Shown here: in pieces, positions 59,955-64,000 of the stretch
Position numbering within the stretch: position 1 is the first letter of the stretch
Layout of the letters: every line of letters begins with the position of its first letter
NCBI GenBank assembly: GCA_003024785.1
Contig: PUQB01000339.1
Coordinates: forward strand, 211,518-275,517
Direction: 5' to 3'
DNA: 64,000 bases
From: Selaginella tamariscina
Taxonomy: Eukaryota; Streptophyta; Lycopodiopsida; Selaginellales; Selaginellaceae
The notes under the pieces: generated by a model
Seen by the model: only the letters and a program-made list of their open reading frames with translations
What the model was told of the DNA's origin: nothing
The model's database searches: none
Translations under genes and position numbers: made by a program

Positions 59955-60850
59955 CTAACCTTGTGGCTGCCGACTCATGCTAGATGGTGCCGACCCTCTC
60001 AGTCAGCATAGAAAAATAGATGAGCAAAACCTGCCAACTGAGACCAGTTGGTGCCGACCCTCTCAGACGGCACAAATGAGATGATGTATGAAGTATGCTG
60101 ACTAAGCCAGGATGGTGCCGTCTCTCTCAGATGGCACAAATGGGAAGACCCTTTAACTTTGGCATAAAAAAAACAAAACAATGTGATATGGATACTTGAG
60201 CTGCAAATCAAAAAATAAAGAAATTGAACAAACCTTGTGGCTGCTGACTGAGCAAGATGGTGCCGTCTCTCTCAGACAGCACAAATGGGAACACCCTTTA
60301 ACTCTGGCATCAAAAAAACAAAACAATGTGATATGGATACTTGAGCTGCAAATCAAAAAATAAAGAAATTGAACAAACCTTGTGGCTGCTGACTGAGCAA
60401 GATGGTGCCGTCTCTCTCAGACAGCACAAATGGGAACACCCTTTAACTTTGGCATAAAAAAAAAAAAAACATTGTGATATGGATACTTGAGCCGCAAATC
60501 AAAAAATAAAGAAATTGAATAAACCTTGTGGCTATTGACTGAGCAAGATGGTGCCGTCTCTCTCAAATGGCACAAATGGGAACACCCTTTAACTCTGGCA
60601 TAAAAAAAAAAAAACATTGTGATATGGATACTTGAGCCGCAAATCAAAAAATAAAGAAATTGAACAAACCTTGTGGCTGCCGACTAAGCCAGGATGGTGC
60701 CGTCTCTCTCAGATGGTAAAAATGAAAAGACCCTTTAACTCTAACATAAAAAAAAAACACGTTGTGATATGGATACTTGAGCCACAAATTAAAGAAAAAA
60801 AAATTGAACAAACCTGGTGGCTGCCGACTGAGCAGGATGGTGCCGACAAT
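59955..60850. repeat. Tandem array with palindromes, copy B
   Basis: About six units of 137-145 bp like those at 40905-41845 (CTTGTGGCTGC at 59961, 60235, 60380, 60523, 60669 and 60814). Palindromes such as GTGCCGTCTCTCTCAGATGG are present but one arm is usually mutated. Confidence 0.85.
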
Positions 60851-61333
60851 CTAAATCAACATAGAAATCTCGATTGGTTTACTTGGGTGCTACACGAATC
60901 AACTCGAAATGGATGGCGCCACTCCTCTTAGGCCCCTTGGAGGAGATTTCAAATATCAAATCTAAGATAGAAAAAACCCTAGCCGCAATGGAAACAGTAA
61001 ACCCTATCTACCAAAAAACCTTAGCTACAATGAAAACAGTAAACCCTACAGAATAAATGTGGCATTAAAATTTAGGGTTATTATTAAAATATGTGAATAA
61101 TTGGTAAAGGTAAAGATATTTTATATCATAAAGGAAATAATTAAATTACATCGATGATACTAGAGAGGATAGCATTAAGAACACTGTGAGCTGGATAGTG
61201 TAGAATTAATTATATACAAAAGTGTGTTCACGTTTATTATCAACGATTATAATTTTTTTGGCAAACGAGAGTGTGTTTAATCTTTTGCTTTGCTTTGCTT
61301 TCTTAAACCACTGAGCTTTCTCCTTGCGTTGTC

Positions 61334-64000
61334 ATGGCCAGAGTTACATATGAAGGCATTAACAAAGATTTCCCAATCGATGAAGATGGAAATGCTTTTG
61401 TGCTTGAACATGATCTTCACTTTGCTTTCACCATTCCTTGTTGGTTCAGTATACATGTGGTTCAATTGATGTCAGTTTGTACGAGTTCTAGAGAAGATGT
61501 GGAGTTGTTACCAGAAGGCAATGCATCAAACCAGTTTGTCTTTTACACATTGTGTCCGGCAAAAGGGCCCGTTGTTCAGGTTGCGAACAAAGGAGCATGA
61601 GAAATCCATGCTGGTCTATCTTCTAAGAGCAGACAAATGTAGGATAGGGAAGGATCTCATTGGTTCGTCTGAAGTTAAATGAGTCTCTGAACTACTGGAG
61701 ATATACAATGGAAATATCATTTACGAACTTCCTCCAAAGAAAGAAAGCACAGAGAAGTACTTGGGATGAATCGCAAGGATGGCTGCTACCATTGGACACA
61801 CCCGAGCACAACACACTGGCATGTTCCGGCGCGAGTCAGTTGAAGTTCATGTGTTGGACATCTCAAATGCATCAATCTACTTGCCCCTACTTGGCTTTTG
61901 AGAAGAAAGCAAATGAATGTACTTCAAGGGTGCTGTGGAGAAGGCAAAGACAACTAAGTCAGGCAAAGTAAAAGGCATGAAATGTAAGCATTGTGAGAGG
62001 AGCCATTGCTAGTGCACACTTGTCCGGCTTATGTGTACTACATTTTACAGACGACATTTCTTTTACAAGGTTGTTCATTCACAGAGGTGTTCATCAGCAT
62101 CTAGTCAGCCCCTCAGTGTCAGCTTCAAAGTTCAGAGTGCCAGAGCTAGTGTCAGCAACGTGGTAAAGAGCAGTCCGCGAACCAATCAACGAGTGATTGA
62201 GTTTCAAGCTGCACATGAACTCATCTTTGAAGAACTTTTCAAGGAAGAAGGAAAGTCTCTACACTGGTTTATTCTCAAAACTTGAACCTCTTACAAACCA
62301 TCAAAAGGTATTTTTCTTTAGATCTCACACTGACGTGACCTTTTCTTTAGGACTCGGGACTAGATTACACAATCAAGACAGAAGGAGACACTTTAGAGAG
62401 GGTTATGAGGGTCTTCTAGAGCTGAAAACAAAGTTGCCATCACGTCATACATGTTCCAAGGATGGAACTACATGGTGCTAATGAGCAGCCTTTGATCTTC
62501 AAAAATGTAGTTGAGGGACTACGTTCAGGAGTTGACTACATCAGAAGGTGTCAAAGTGGAGGAGACCTTCATGATCAATGGGTTGTTCTGGACCACACAC
62601 ACCGTATACCAAACTGGGCGACAATTGGAATACACCTTTATGACTCATTGTAAGTTGTAGAACTCCTTATAACACTTTCTAATCTTTGTTATCTAATGCT
62701 CTCTTACAGTGTTAGATCCATGGTCACTATAGCTTACGTAGATATGTGCTGCGAAGATAATGTTGTAGTGCTGAAGTTCTTAAACACAATGTTAGAGGTT
62801 TGTAAGAAATAGGGTTTGGAGAATGTAAACTTTGCTGGTTTCATGTCGAATGAGGCTGGAGCCATATGGATAGCCTTGCGCCAAGTATTCAACAACGGAG
62901 CAAAGATGAAAGGAAGGGAAAGAAGCTGTTTGTTTCACTTTATGCAATCCATGCGTCAGGTGATAAAGAAATGAATCGCAGAAGAACACTGCGAAGAACA
63001 CATGAAGCTTGCTTGTGCCTGGCCTGCAGCACTGAATGAATAATCTAAAAAAGAACAACTAGCAATTCTGGAGTCTTTTTGGGAAGGACGAGCGTCAAAC
63101 ATTCGTGCTTTGAAGACATGGCTGTCTTGGTGGATCAGGCATGAGGACCACATCTCATGATAGAACTGGAAGACATGATAGAAGAAGGACTTGCGAGCGT
63201 TCCAACTACAAACAATGCTGAAGTGATTCACGTGAGAGCAAAAAGAGCAAGATTGGCCAAAAGAATACCACTGCTAGAGGTGACAATGTTAGACCTCACC
63301 GATGCAGTTCTGTAGAATGCGAAGGTGAAAGCGGCAATAGAAGGGAGGTATACAGGTCCTTTGAAGGAAACTCTGTTGAAACGAGTGCAACGCAAACTCT
63401 CTGAGGGGAAAAGTGTATCTCCATCAACAATTATCAATTTGGTGGAAGACAAGGAACACTTGACCAGCCCGGAGTTCACGAGTACCACTAACGTTCGAGT
63501 GTAAACTGTTAAGAGAATAGTCACAGGAACAGAACATCTGATGCTCGACATTCACATAGACATGATGTAGAGTACACAGAGCGGGTGGTCCAAAACAATA
63601 GGAGAAAGAGGTTAAGGTTTGAAGAGGTTTTGGAGAGAGAGATTGCATGGCCATCAAACGAATTGGATCATCCAGTAAGGTTAAGTGTTTGGGGATGAAT
63701 CATGAAGGAACTGCTTTGTGTGGAAAACCAATCAGTTATCCAAGCAGAGTGCCAGCACCAGGATTCTACAGAAAACGAATGTACAATGATGCCTTGGGGA
63801 ATGAGGAGTATGTACAACAAATGATGTGATTCTACCCAAGAAATTCAGGGTGTTTCACGTGGCCAAACGGCAAAATTCTTAGTCAAGAATTCTAGCACCA
63901 CCAACGGTTTGGCCTGTGCTCAAGGAAATGAAGCTGATAAGTGAGGAGGTCAGAGAACTATAGGATGCAGGCTTTGTTCTGGAAGGTTTATAGGGGATGG
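61334..64000 (+). pseudogene. MULE-like transposase, copy B (damaged, cut by window end)
   Basis: ATG 61334 opens MARVTYEGINKDFPIDEDG. Compared with copy A it has additional stops (for example after VCKK near 62809 and in the ALNE region near 63040) and small indels. The core motifs FAGFMS.EAGAIW and RERSCLFHFMQS are recognisable at about 62830-62950, and the Cys module VKCLGMNHEGTALCGKPI at about 63680-63730. Confidence 0.8.

Larger units (their letters stand above)
45681..64000. repeat. Tandem segmental duplication, unit B (incomplete at window end)
   Basis: Same content and order as unit A: secreted gene, MITE-disrupted paralogue, AT-rich spacer, transposon. Extra length comes from two LTR-type insertions in the transposon. 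The unit runs off the window inside the transposase gene. Confidence 0.9.
53851..64000. mobile_element. MULE-like transposon, copy B (right end outside window)
   Basis: Begins GAGTGCCGCCATTTTGGAGG after GGAAATTG, as in copy A, and keeps the same gene order. It is more damaged: two LTR-type insertions split the methyltransferase gene and further stops occur in the transposase. The right terminal repeat is not in the window. Confidence 0.85.

Noticed and set aside
1..64000. tRNA or rRNA genes
   Set aside because: No cloverleaf-compatible or rRNA-like sequence was noticed on reading; none can be supported.

Overview
This is a nuclear fragment from a eukaryote, most likely a streptophyte. Two recognisable genes are of plant type and spliced: a plastid-targeted FtsZ and a bacterial-type phosphoenolpyruvate carboxylase (PPC4 class, 22 inferred exons). 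Introns are rich in (CA)n, (TG)n and (TA)n. The FtsZ keeps the C-terminal core peptide of plant FtsZ2. A bryophyte, lycophyte or charophyte fits at least as well as a seed plant, but the sequence does not settle the species.

Layout. 1-2.9 kb: a frameshifted P-loop NTPase pseudogene resembling Crinkler/RHS-type proteins. 2.9-5.5 kb (minus): ftsZ. 5.5-15.3 kb: sparse sequence holding a terminal exon of an unknown gene (8.0-8.4 kb), a small spliced membrane protein (9.6-10.0 kb), a dead copy of a secreted-protein gene (11.3-11.7 kb) and exon-like pieces of an unknown gene (12.2-13.3 kb). 15.4-21.2 kb (minus): the PEPC gene. 21.2-25.8 kb: AT-rich sequence without a supportable gene. 25.8-28.2 kb: decayed LTR sequences, nested and inverted.

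From about 29.13 kb to the window end lies a tandem segmental duplication with a period of about 16.55 kb. Each unit holds an intact gene for a small secreted cysteine-containing protein (29354-29857; 45882-46394), a broken paralogue interrupted by a 296-bp MITE, a long AT-rich spacer, and a large TIR transposon inserted at the same site with an 8-bp target duplication. Unit B also gained two LTR-type insertions inside its transposon.

The transposon (37624-45672 and 53851 to beyond the end) is the most interesting item. On the plus strand it carries a MULE-like transposase. Divergently, on the minus strand, it carries a gene combining a ParB-like domain (DGNHR box) with a beta-class amino DNA methyltransferase (degenerate motif IV NLPN, then motif I DIGSGTGS). 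Between them is an array of about seven 137-bp repeats, many with an imperfect or perfect palindrome (GTGCCGTCT-N5-AGACGGCAC), followed by four telobox-like AAACCCTA motifs. Both copies are frameshifted.

Single-base losses also occur in otherwise well conserved exons of ftsZ and PEPC. Some of the 'breaks' may therefore be consensus errors of the assembly rather than mutations.
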